This document shows, piece after piece, positions 1-7,597 of a stretch of 64,000 nt of DNA. This stretch comes from Silvanigrella aquatica. Its GTDB lineage: Bacteria > Bdellovibrionota_B > Oligoflexia > Silvanigrellales > Silvanigrellaceae. The translations under genes and the position numbers were made by a program. Location: assembly GCF_001907975.1 (NCBI RefSeq), contig NZ_CP017834.1, positions 124,001 to 188,000 on the forward strand. Direction: 5' to 3'. Numbering within the stretch: position 1 is the stretch's first letter; each line of letters begins with the position of its first letter. The notes beneath the pieces are model-generated. The model was not told the origin of the DNA. It saw only the letters and a program-made list of their open reading frames with translations, and did not search any database.

Positions 1-2
1 AA

Positions 3-119
3 GATTTTATTGATAATCATCATTTATTAAAATGGCTACCTGTACTTAAAAAGGAGGATTATCAAAAGAAAATAAATTTATGGGAAAAAATAAAAATTGA
101 TATGAGCAATAAAATTTAA
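3..119 (+). CDS. Partial periplasmic binding protein (C-terminal end, third paralogue)
   Basis: The first 117 bases read as an open frame of 38 codons plus TAA, open at the left window edge. The translation (DFIDNHHLLKWLP..., ending INLWEKIKIDMSNKI) matches the C-terminal ends of the two complete proteins that follow: Phe-Ile-Asp-Asn-His, a Trp-Leu pair, Glu-(Asp/Glu)-Tyr, and Leu-Trp-Glu. It is therefore the tail of a further copy of the same PotD-like family. The next gene starts 11 bases later, so all copies are probably co-transcribed. Function of the missing part is inferred only from the paralogues. Confidence 0.8.
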   Translation, partial: DFIDNHHLLKWLPVLKKEDYQKKINLWEKIKIDMSNKI

Positions 120-130
120 CTGGAGGAAAA

Positions 131-1132
131 ATGCAAATAAAATCAAATAGAAAAGTATCACTAACAGTATTTGTGTCATCGTTTTTAATACAAAACGCTT
201 ATGCAAATGTAAGCATCGCTTCTTGGTGGGGTTATATTGACAAAGCTACAATCGAGAAATTAGAGAAAAAATGCCATACAAAAATCACACTTGATGAGTA
301 TTATACCAATGATGAGTTTATAAATAATTATCAGAAAAAGGATTACGCGGTCGCTATTTTTTCCGGATCTGTATACAAATATATTATTGAGGATGTTGAA
401 AAAAAAGGAATTTCCTTTGAGAAAATTACTAAAAACTATGATAAAGCGGTATTACATGAATATGAAAACAGAAATTATTCAAAAAAGGCCGCTCTATTTT
501 CATTTACCTTAAGTGGATTTTTGTACGATAAAAACAAGCTGAAAATAAATGAAAATGACAGTGTTCAGAAAATATTTCAAACAGCAAAAAATAAAAAAGT
601 GATATTTCTTGATGAATCTATGGAGTCCTTAAAAACGCTTTCCACAATTAAAAATATTTCAAGTGCGACTGAGGGTGCTTTGACCTTTCATGCACTTGTA
701 AAAGGCTCACATACTGTTATTACCAATGACATAGAAAAATATGTGAATGATGCTGATTTCGGACTAGCCTACGCTTGGGTCGGTGAAGCCTATAAATTGA
801 TAAATAAAAATAATTCATTGGAATTTAAACCTGTACCTGCAATTTCTAATGTGTCTTTGGATTTCATTGGGACATTAAATAAAAATGAAGATACAGCCTG
901 TGTAGCAGAAGCATTAGCAAGTAAAGAAACTCTGGATTCGTTATTGGCTCGTGATTATTATTTTTCTCCCTTTGGAACCATGGAGCCACAAACAGACATT
1001 TTATTTAAAAAAGAGTCAGTGCGTTTTTATGAAAATTTAGGCATTTCAAAATGGATGCCTCATCCTAGTAAAGGTGAATATCAAGAAAAAAGTGCATTAT
1101 GGAAAGATATTAAATTAGAGTTAAAAAATTAA
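131..1132 (+). CDS. PotD-like periplasmic substrate-binding protein (paralogue 2)
   Basis: 333-residue exported protein. Residues 1-25 form a Sec signal peptide with a cleavage site after Ala-Tyr-Ala. The mature start (SIASWWGYID, then a Leu-Glu-Lys-Lys-Cys segment and DEYYTNDEF) follows the pattern of spermidine/putrescine-type binding proteins (PotD/PotF), as does LSGFLYDKNKL near residues 130-140. Two cysteines, C48 and one in the segment ending ALASKE, are conserved in the paralogue downstream and could form a disulfide. The start ATG has a GGAGGA ribosome site at 121-126. No permease or ATPase gene is nearby; a histidine kinase follows the array, so a sensory role is as plausible as transport. 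The ligand is unknown. Confidence 0.75.
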   Translation: MQIKSNRKVSLTVFVSSFLIQNAYANVSIASWWGYIDKATIEKLEKKCHTKITLDEYYTNDEFINNYQKKDYAVAIFSGSVYKYIIEDVEKKGISFEKITKNYDKAVLHEYENRNYSKKAALFSFTLSGFLYDKNKLKINENDSVQKIFQTAKNKKVIFLDESMESLKTLSTIKNISSATEGALTFHALVKGSHTVITNDIEKYVNDADFGLAYAWVGEAYKLINKNNSLEFKPVPAISNVSLDFIGTLNKNEDTACVAEALASKETLDSLLARDYYFSPFGTMEPQTDILFKKESVRFYENLGISKWMPHPSKGEYQEKSALWKDIKLELKN

Positions 1133-1259
1133 AATAATTATTTAAGGTTAAAAATATTATTATAAAAATTATAAAAATAAATATAAAATTATTATGAAAA
1201 TAACTTACCAATAATTTAAGTATTACTTAATAGAGATGTCCAATAAAAAATTTGAAATA

Positions 1260-1286
1260 TTGACAAAAATTTATTGATTTTATATG
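1260..1286 (+). promoter_or_regulatory. Possible sigma-70-like promoter before binding-protein paralogue 3
   Basis: TTGACA at 1260-1265 is a perfect -35 hexamer. A TATATG at 1281-1286 could serve as -10, but the spacer is only 15 bases, shorter than the usual 16-18. In this AT-rich gap a chance match is possible. Confidence 0.3.
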
Positions 1287-1342
1287 GTTGAATTAAATCA
1301 TATAAATTTTATTTTATGGTTTAACACAAATTGAGGGATTTT

Positions 1343-2338
1343 ATGAAAATAAAAATGTTATTGCTATTTATACCAAACTTACTTTTTTTTACAAATGCTT
1401 ATTCTTCTGTGAACATGATAGCGTGGTGGGAATTTATAGATAAGCAGACAATTTCAAACTTAGAAAAAAAATGCAACACGCAAGTTTCTATGGACGAATA
1501 TTACTCTGCAGATGATTTCCTGCGCCGTACAAAAAAACAGCATTATTCTGTTCTCATATTTCCTGCGGAGGTTTATAATATGGTAGCAGATGAAATTTCG
1601 TCCCAGGGTTTAAATTTTGAAGATGTGACTAAAAATTATCATCCTAATGTGCTAGCACTTTTTAAACAGCAAAATTTATCAAAAAATATTGGTATTTTTT
1701 CTATGGGCATAACTGGTTTTTTGTACGATCCTAGCCAAATTCAAATTTCTGAAGATGAAAATATTCCTTCAATATTTAGTAAAGCAAAAAATAAGAAAAT
1801 TTCATTACTTGACGATCCTATGGAATCTTTGCATTTGGTGAATAAGGATAAATCTTCGTCAAATGTAAGTAAAGACTTTGCGGAATTTAAAAATTTAATT
1901 AAAGATAAATATTATATTATTACCAATGATGTCGACAAAATTACAAAAGAAGAAAAATTTGCCTTCGCATATATGTGGATTGGTGATGCTGTTCGCTCTG
2001 TCAATAAACATCCTCATTTAAAATTTGTTTCCATTCCGAGTCCGGCCTATATTTCTGCCGATTTTATTGCCACATTAGATAAAAGCAAAGAAACCGAATG
2101 TGTAGCTAAAAATTTAGCGAGTCAGGAATTTTTAAATCCTATTTTAAATAGATCCCATTATTTTTCACCTTTCGGGTCAACAGAGTCCTTTAAAAATAAG
2201 GAATTTAGTGCAGCATATGTGAACTTTATTGATAATCATAAAAAATTTATTTGGTTAAAGGCGCCAAATAAAGAAGAGTATAAAAATTATATCAAACTTT
2301 GGGAAAGCGCCAAAATTGAAATGAATAATAAGCTATAA
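1343..2338 (+). CDS. PotD-like periplasmic substrate-binding protein (paralogue 3)
   Basis: 331 residues from the ATG at 1343, preferred over a TTG 12 bases upstream because GAGGG at 1333-1337 then lies at normal distance. Signal peptide about residues 1-21 (cleavage near Ala-Tyr-Ser). It aligns end to end with the preceding gene: MIAWWEFIDK, Leu-Glu-Lys-Lys-Cys, DEYYSADDF, ITGFLYDP, TNDVDKI, HYFSPFGSTE. It ends 25 bases before the histidine kinase gene. Family membership (PotD-like, cluster of periplasmic binding proteins) is by motif pattern; substrate unknown. It is separated from paralogue 2 by about 210 AT-rich bases with a possible promoter. Confidence 0.75.
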   Translation: MKIKMLLLFIPNLLFFTNAYSSVNMIAWWEFIDKQTISNLEKKCNTQVSMDEYYSADDFLRRTKKQHYSVLIFPAEVYNMVADEISSQGLNFEDVTKNYHPNVLALFKQQNLSKNIGIFSMGITGFLYDPSQIQISEDENIPSIFSKAKNKKISLLDDPMESLHLVNKDKSSSNVSKDFAEFKNLIKDKYYIITNDVDKITKEEKFAFAYMWIGDAVRSVNKHPHLKFVSIPSPAYISADFIATLDKSKETECVAKNLASQEFLNPILNRSHYFSPFGSTESFKNKEFSAAYVNFIDNHKKFIWLKAPNKEEYKNYIKLWESAKIEMNNKL

Positions 2339-2363
2339 TTTTGGTGCATAATTTGAGAGTAAT

Positions 2364-4664
2364 ATGATATTTAGAAAAAGTTATGATGAAAATGTAAATT
2401 TAAATAAGATTAAAAAAAATTTAAATATCATAACGTTCATCTCTATATTTTCAATTTCATTCTTAATTATAATTATTTCTCTAATTGGCACATTTCAACT
2501 TCGCAATCAAAATTTAAAACTCATTTCTGAAAAAAAAGAACAGGTTTTTAAAATTTATTTACAAGACCTGTTTCAAAGATTATTATTGCTTTCAAATTCT
2601 CCTCCTTTTATAGATTATTTATATTCAGGAACCATTTCCCGGCAAGAATTAGAAAATGATCTGTTAAAAAACATGGGGCATTATGTTCGAGAAGAAATTA
2701 TCGGCTACCAAATTTATGATCCTTCATTTGAAAGAATAATTTCAGTAGGGAGAACAACAGGCTCTGAAATACTTTTAAATTTATGCTATATTAATAATAG
2801 TTTAAATGCAAACATAGGCCGTTGTGTGGCAAAAATTCATGTTTATTTAGATCACGAATTGGTGCTAAAAAAAATTAAGGAGATAGAACCTTCTGCCTCA
2901 ATATGTACTGACTGTTCTGCTTTTCAAATAAAAGATCATCAGTTTATTAATAATTTTGAAATAATAGGTACGAAGAATTTTAAAATTCCATTTACTCTAC
3001 ATATTAATGACTATAGTCAAATGCTAGTTTTTATTTTAGCTTCATTATTTTTGATGATGATAATTAGTGGTTTGAACTTTTATTTTAATATTAAATTTAT
3101 TAATAAATATTTATATTTCCCCTTAAAAAAACTTTTTGATTATGTCAAAATGGGTTCAAAAAATGACAATTTCATATTAGAGGAAGTAAAAGAAATTGTT
3201 GAAAAAATAGATGAACTTAAAAATGAAATTAGGCAAAATGAGAAAATTAAAAAACAAGATGAAATTGTAAAACTGGCTCAAGTGGCACACGACATCAAAT
3301 CTCCATTGGTCGCATTAAATGCTTTTGCGGCAAATGCCTCAGAGCTTCCAGAAGAAAATAGAATATGGGTTCGTAATGCCATACAACGCATGCAAGACAT
3401 TGCAAATAGTCTGATATTGAAGCATCAAGAAATTAATAATAATGCGGATGAGACGATTATTGATGAAGCCTTGGAGCCGTATTCTGTGCAGTTGTTAACT
3501 TGTCTTATAAACGCCCTGGTTTCTGAAAAAAGAATGCAGTATCGCGATTTTCTTGGTGTAGAAATTCTCGAAAATTTTAGTTCCAGTTCCTATGGTTTAT
3601 TTGCCAATATTCAGCCTAAGGAATTTAAACGTGTTATTTCCAATTTAATAAATAATGCGGTGGAGGCTTTAAATGAAAAAGGAAAAATTACTTTAGATCT
3701 TCAACTTTCCTATGATAAAGTTATTTTTAGCATCACAGATAATGGGCGTGGTATTCCTCCCGATGTTCTTCCTCTGCTGACTCAAAGAGGGGCGACCTTT
3801 TCCAAAGAAGGTGGTAGTGGTTTGGGTTTATTTCATGCGAAAACCGTATCGGAGCGTTGGGGAGGGCAATTTGAAATTTCATCGGAAGTGAATGTGGGAA
3901 CAAAAATTTTAATTACGCTGCCCAAAGCTTCTGAACCCCAATGGTTTATTTCCACATTAAATATTTATTTAAAGTCTACAGTTGTGATTATTGATGATGA
4001 TGCCTCCATACATAATATTTGGAATGAGCGTTTTCAAAATATTTTAAAAAAAGAATATCATATTAAAATCATTCATTTTACAAATCCAACTGAAGTTATA
4101 AAATGGCATACAACAGAAAAGGAAGGTGATTTAAAAAATATTTTATATTTATGCGATTATGAATTTATCAATCATAAATACAATGGAATTGATCTCATAA
4201 ATAAATTAAATATTTTAGAAGACGCTATTTTAGTAACCAGTCGATTTGAGGAAGAAGGTTTTCGTGATAAATGTGAAAAACTAGGAATTAAAATGATTCC
4301 TAAAAACTTATCTTATTATGTTCCTATTAAAATTATTGTAGAAAAAGAAAAGCCTCATGCCATATTAATAGATGATGAACTTTATGTACATTCTATTTGG
4401 AATTTATCTGCAAAGGAAAGAAAAATAGTTTGCTATCAAAATCCAAATATATTTTTAAATGAAATAGATAAATATGATTTTGAGACTCCTATTTATATCG
4501 ATTCTTGTCTCGCAAATGAAATTAAAGGTGAAGAAGTCTCAAAAAAAATATTTGATTTAGGATTTACAGAAATTTATCTTGCCACTTCTTTCGATAAAAA
4601 TCATTTTCCAAAAATGCATTGGATTAAGGGTGTTAGGGGCAAAGATCCCCCTTGGGTCAAGTAA
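2364..4664 (+). CDS. Membrane hybrid sensor histidine kinase with two C-terminal receiver domains
   Basis: 766 residues. Membrane segments near 20-45 and 220-243 enclose a periplasmic sensor domain of about 175 residues with several cysteines (CYINN, GRCVAK, SICTDC). A cytoplasmic helix leads to the phosphoacceptor His in the H-box VAHDIKSP near residue 310, then an N-box (NLINNAVEAL), G1 (DNGRGIPP) and G2 (GGSGLGL) of the HATPase fold. Two receiver domains follow: one from about 535 (IIDDD, Asp in LYLCDYEF, VTS, IPKN) and one from about 670 (LIDDE, IYIDS, ATSF, Lys). Both keep the acidic pocket, phospho-Asp, Thr/Ser and Lys. No DNA-binding output. It lies directly behind the binding-protein array, suggesting those proteins may present ligand to its sensor domain (inference, as in LuxP/LuxQ). 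Confidence 0.85.
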   Translation: MIFRKSYDENVNLNKIKKNLNIITFISIFSISFLIIIISLIGTFQLRNQNLKLISEKKEQVFKIYLQDLFQRLLLLSNSPPFIDYLYSGTISRQELENDLLKNMGHYVREEIIGYQIYDPSFERIISVGRTTGSEILLNLCYINNSLNANIGRCVAKIHVYLDHELVLKKIKEIEPSASICTDCSAFQIKDHQFINNFEIIGTKNFKIPFTLHINDYSQMLVFILASLFLMMIISGLNFYFNIKFINKYLYFPLKKLFDYVKMGSKNDNFILEEVKEIVEKIDELKNEIRQNEKIKKQDEIVKLAQVAHDIKSPLVALNAFAANASELPEENRIWVRNAIQRMQDIANSLILKHQEINNNADETIIDEALEPYSVQLLTCLINALVSEKRMQYRDFLGVEILENFSSSSYGLFANIQPKEFKRVISNLINNAVEALNEKGKITLDLQLSYDKVIFSITDNGRGIPPDVLPLLTQRGATFSKEGGSGLGLFHAKTVSERWGGQFEISSEVNVGTKILITLPKASEPQWFISTLNIYLKSTVVIIDDDASIHNIWNERFQNILKKEYHIKIIHFTNPTEVIKWHTTEKEGDLKNILYLCDYEFINHKYNGIDLINKLNILEDAILVTSRFEEEGFRDKCEKLGIKMIPKNLSYYVPIKIIVEKEKPHAILIDDELYVHSIWNLSAKERKIVCYQNPNIFLNEIDKYDFETPIYIDSCLANEIKGEEVSKKIFDLGFTEIYLATSFDKNHFPKMHWIKGVRGKDPPWVK

Positions 4665-4675
4665 TAGTTTTTAAA

Positions 4676-5545
4676 TTATAAAAGTTTTTCATTATAAAAT
4701 GATTTTGAATCTAGATAATTTCTTACTTCACCTTCACTTCTTACATTATCAAGTTGATTAAAGTCCAGGTCTGCTATGATCCAACAACTCTCATCTATTT
4801 GGCATCGTGCTAAAATACCATTTTCAGGAAATCCCGTATCGGGCGGGGCGTAACATGCGGAGTAACCTTGACTGTTTTCAATAAGTTCACAACCTGTCAC
4901 GTGGCAGGTGATTGAGGACACTAAAACAAACATTTGGTTTTCTAAAGCACGTGCTTGCGCTCCATTCTGAACGCGCGTCATTCCTCTCAGTCCATCGGTG
5001 CAAGAGGGAACAAGTAACAGATTCATACATTTAGCTTGTGCATAATGTTGAATGAGTTGTGGAAATTCGGAATCGTAACAGACTTGAATACCTATATTTG
5101 CTTGTTGAACTTGAAAAATTTCCATTTGCTTTTTTTTGTTTTTTAAACCAATGGTATTTCTTTCATAGGGTGTTGGGGTTAATTTATCTTGATAAGCGAG
5201 CATTCCTTTTTTAGGAGAAATAAACCAAGTTCTATTATACAGTTCATTTTCTTCTATAATAGGGAAGCTGGGTGTTACAATATTTATGTTTTTTTCGAAT
5301 GAAAGGCGTTCAAAAAAACTTAAAAATTCACTTTTCCATTCTTGCATATTTAATATTTGTTGATGCAGAGAAAGGGACAAATAATTTTCTTGCGTAAATA
5401 CCAATTCCATAGAACCATATTCTGGTAAAAGAGCAAGAAGTGGTGTTTCTTTTGTCAATTCATCAAACAATTGAATTTGTTTGTTTTTCCATTGAGAAAG
5501 AGTTTGTATTTTTTCTACAATATATTGTGCTGCCGCAATTTTCAT
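4676..5545 (-). CDS. Carbon-nitrogen hydrolase (nitrilase superfamily)
   Basis: 289 residues, a full-length single CN-hydrolase domain. The catalytic triad is visible: Glu42 (LLPEYGS), Lys121 (YQDKLTP) and Cys156 (IGIQVCYDSEFPQ). The family cleaves C-N bonds of amides or nitriles; close relatives with the following acetyltransferase-type partner are common in bacteria, but the substrate is not known. The gene sits 31 bases downstream of an NTF2-like/GNAT gene on the same strand, and in other bacteria these two activities occur as neighbours or fusions, so they probably act on the same metabolite. Ribosome site GGAT a few bases before the ATG. Confidence 0.82.
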   Translation of the reverse strand: MKIAAAQYIVEKIQTLSQWKNKQIQLFDELTKETPLLALLPEYGSMELVFTQENYLSLSLHQQILNMQEWKSEFLSFFERLSFEKNINIVTPSFPIIEENELYNRTWFISPKKGMLAYQDKLTPTPYERNTIGLKNKKKQMEIFQVQQANIGIQVCYDSEFPQLIQHYAQAKCMNLLLVPSCTDGLRGMTRVQNGAQARALENQMFVLVSSITCHVTGCELIENSQGYSACYAPPDTGFPENGILARCQIDESCWIIADLDFNQLDNVRSEGEVRNYLDSKSFYNEKLL

Positions 5546-5576
5546 TTGGAACGATATCCTTTTTTAAAGTGCAAAA

Positions 5577-6602
5577 TTAAAATCTTTTTAATTTTTTAGT
5601 CCAAAATTGCATTGCTTTTTGAGATTCTGTGGCTTCATCAAATTCTTTCCAGGAAAATGTGGTGACAATACCTTCGGCTGGTGCATATCTATGACTCAGC
5701 CAAAGTGATTCAATATCAAAATAATTTGTTGGCTTTTGATTTAAATACTTTGGATTCTTATTTCTATCAACATGGAAAAATGTAATTAGATTCACATTTT
5801 TGAAAGATAGTGCGAATAACTCACGGTGCATAAAAAAGCGGTGGCCTGTTCCTAATCCTCGAAATTGTGGTATGATCACACTGTCACCAAAATACATAAT
5901 ATTATTTAAATTATAACCTCTTTTTAAAAAAGGAGCTTTTGCTTCTTCGTAGGAATCACTTAATAAAATGGCCGTAGCTGCGCCAATCATTTCATTTTCT
6001 TTAAAGGCGGCAATAACAGTGGCATTGGGGCTCTTTAAATAATTGCTTAAGTATTCTTTTTCATAACTCAAACTGCCATCGTAAAAATAAGGATATTCTT
6101 TAAATACTTCTATACGTAATTTTGCCATTTCATCGATGTGACTTTTAATATCCTCTTTGTAAAGAGGCTTTATCATAATATTATTTTTAAGCGGCATAAT
6201 TTGTTGCAGCCATTCTTTAACATTGTAATAATTTGAAACGCGCGTTATTTTTCCATTATGAATTTCAAAAAAACAACCTACACTCAATAAATACTGTTGT
6301 TCGCTTGCAGGAGGTAGTCTTGGTGCAGTTTTTTTATAAATGCCCGACACAAAAAATTCAGAAGACACTCGAGATCCATCTTCAGAAACCTGAATAGATA
6401 AATTATCTATTTTTTCATCATAATATTGATCCATATTATACATGAATTCTAAAAATGTTTCTTTGCCAATTTCAATTGAGCCATTATTGATGTCATGAAT
6501 AATCTTTTCGCTCAGGAGATCTACCATTTCTTTATATTTTTTATTATTAAAATTTGCATAATATAATTTAATCAGTTGGAGTGAGTCTTCTTGCTTATTC
6601 AT
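5577..6602 (-). CDS. NTF2-like (SnoaL-type) domain fused to GNAT N-acetyltransferase
   Basis: 341 residues with two parts. Residues about 1-140 look like an NTF2-like/SnoaL fold (LIKLYYANFNNKKYKEMVDL, HDINNG, GSRVSSEFFVSG, CFFEIHNGKITRVSNYY). Residues about 145-341 are a GNAT acetyltransferase: EVFKEYPYFYDG, AAFKENEMIGAATAIL and the acetyl-CoA loop PQFRGLGTGHRFF (R/Q-x-x-G-x-G/A). The GNAT half resembles those paired with nitrilase-family hydrolases, and such a hydrolase gene follows 31 bases downstream. AAGGATG ribosome site precedes the ATG. Substrate unknown; the added NTF2 domain may bind a small hydrophobic ligand (inference). Confidence 0.72.
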   Translation of the reverse strand: MNKQEDSLQLIKLYYANFNNKKYKEMVDLLSEKIIHDINNGSIEIGKETFLEFMYNMDQYYDEKIDNLSIQVSEDGSRVSSEFFVSGIYKKTAPRLPPASEQQYLLSVGCFFEIHNGKITRVSNYYNVKEWLQQIMPLKNNIMIKPLYKEDIKSHIDEMAKLRIEVFKEYPYFYDGSLSYEKEYLSNYLKSPNATVIAAFKENEMIGAATAILLSDSYEEAKAPFLKRGYNLNNIMYFGDSVIIPQFRGLGTGHRFFMHRELFALSFKNVNLITFFHVDRNKNPKYLNQKPTNYFDIESLWLSHRYAPAEGIVTTFSWKEFDEATESQKAMQFWTKKLKRF

Positions 6603-6705
6603 GAATACATCCTTATATTCTGTAATAAAAAAGTTGAAATATGCAGTCCATTAATAATCAGGAATGCACTGAATAAATTATATTTACTTTTTATTTTATG
6701 CAATA

Positions 6706-7470
6706 TTAAAAAAAGCTATTTCCAGTGGGCTTGGTTAAAATAAGCGGTTCATTGTCTGTTACGACAATAGAATGCTCAAATTGTGCGGCACGATGATTTT
6801 TGCTAATATATAATGTCCACCCATCTTTACTTTCTTTGGCAAAGTGACTTCCATTTGAAATAAAAGGTTCCACTGTGATAACGGTTCCTTTTTTTAATGT
6901 TCGTTTTTCTTTTTCTTCAAAAACGGAGGCGATAAATGTGGGTTCTTCATGTAGGGATTTTCCTACACCATGGCTCCCTAAATTTTCAATAATAGTATAA
7001 TTATATTTTTTAGCTGTTTTTTGGATTGCTCTGCCAATGGAAGAAATTTTTTCATCACTTTTTGCCGCTTTAATCCCAGCGTACATAGCCTCAATGGTGG
7101 CTTGGCAGAGTCTTTCATAATGCGGATTGACCTCAGCTAAGGTAAATGTTCCACCGGTATCAGCAAAATAACTATCAAGTTCTGCAGAAACATCAATATT
7201 AATAATGTCTCCCTTTTGCATTTTTGTTTGGGAGGGGATACCATGGGCAATATGATGATTGATAGAAATGCATGTATATCCAGGAAAATTGTAAGTTAAT
7301 TTAGGAGCGGAACGTGCACCAAAGCGATTTAAAAATTGGTTGCCCAGCTCATCTAGTTCTAACGTCGTCATACCTGGTTCTGCTTTTTGTTTCATATAAA
7401 CCAAAGTATCTGCAACTATTCCTCCTATTTTTAAAAGTTTATTCAGATCCTCTTCTGTTTCAATAATCAT
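6706..7470 (-). CDS. map: Methionine aminopeptidase type I
   Basis: Removes the initiator methionine from nascent proteins in the cytoplasm. The ATG at 7470 is chosen because type I enzymes begin just before this point (MIIETEEDLNKLLKIGG); an upstream TTG at 7524 would add 18 residues without homology. All five metal ligands are seen: Asp and Asp in NIDVSAELDSYFADTGG, His in GSHGVGKSLHEEP, Glu in ITVEPF and Glu in QFEHSIVV. About 254 residues, normal for the bacterial enzyme. It stands alone, divergent from ntrY and away from secY or rpsB, so it may be a second copy in the genome; that cannot be judged here. Confidence 0.9.
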   Translation of the reverse strand: MIIETEEDLNKLLKIGGIVADTLVYMKQKAEPGMTTLELDELGNQFLNRFGARSAPKLTYNFPGYTCISINHHIAHGIPSQTKMQKGDIINIDVSAELDSYFADTGGTFTLAEVNPHYERLCQATIEAMYAGIKAAKSDEKISSIGRAIQKTAKKYNYTIIENLGSHGVGKSLHEEPTFIASVFEEKEKRTLKKGTVITVEPFISNGSHFAKESKDGWTLYISKNHRAAQFEHSIVVTDNEPLILTKPTGNSFF

Positions 7471-7597
7471 ATAAGCACCATATTTAATTTGAAAAATATT
7501 GAAATAATGTCTATTTTCCCCCAATTTCTTCCTATATAGTATTTAAAGGGGTTCTGCTACCCATGCGTCAGAATTTAAAAGGGAGCTTTCTAGGCAT

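Noticed and set aside
1133-1342. Possible small gene between the binding-protein paralogues
   Set aside because: The gap is very AT-rich and has no frame of useful length with a ribosome site; only a possible promoter is seen.
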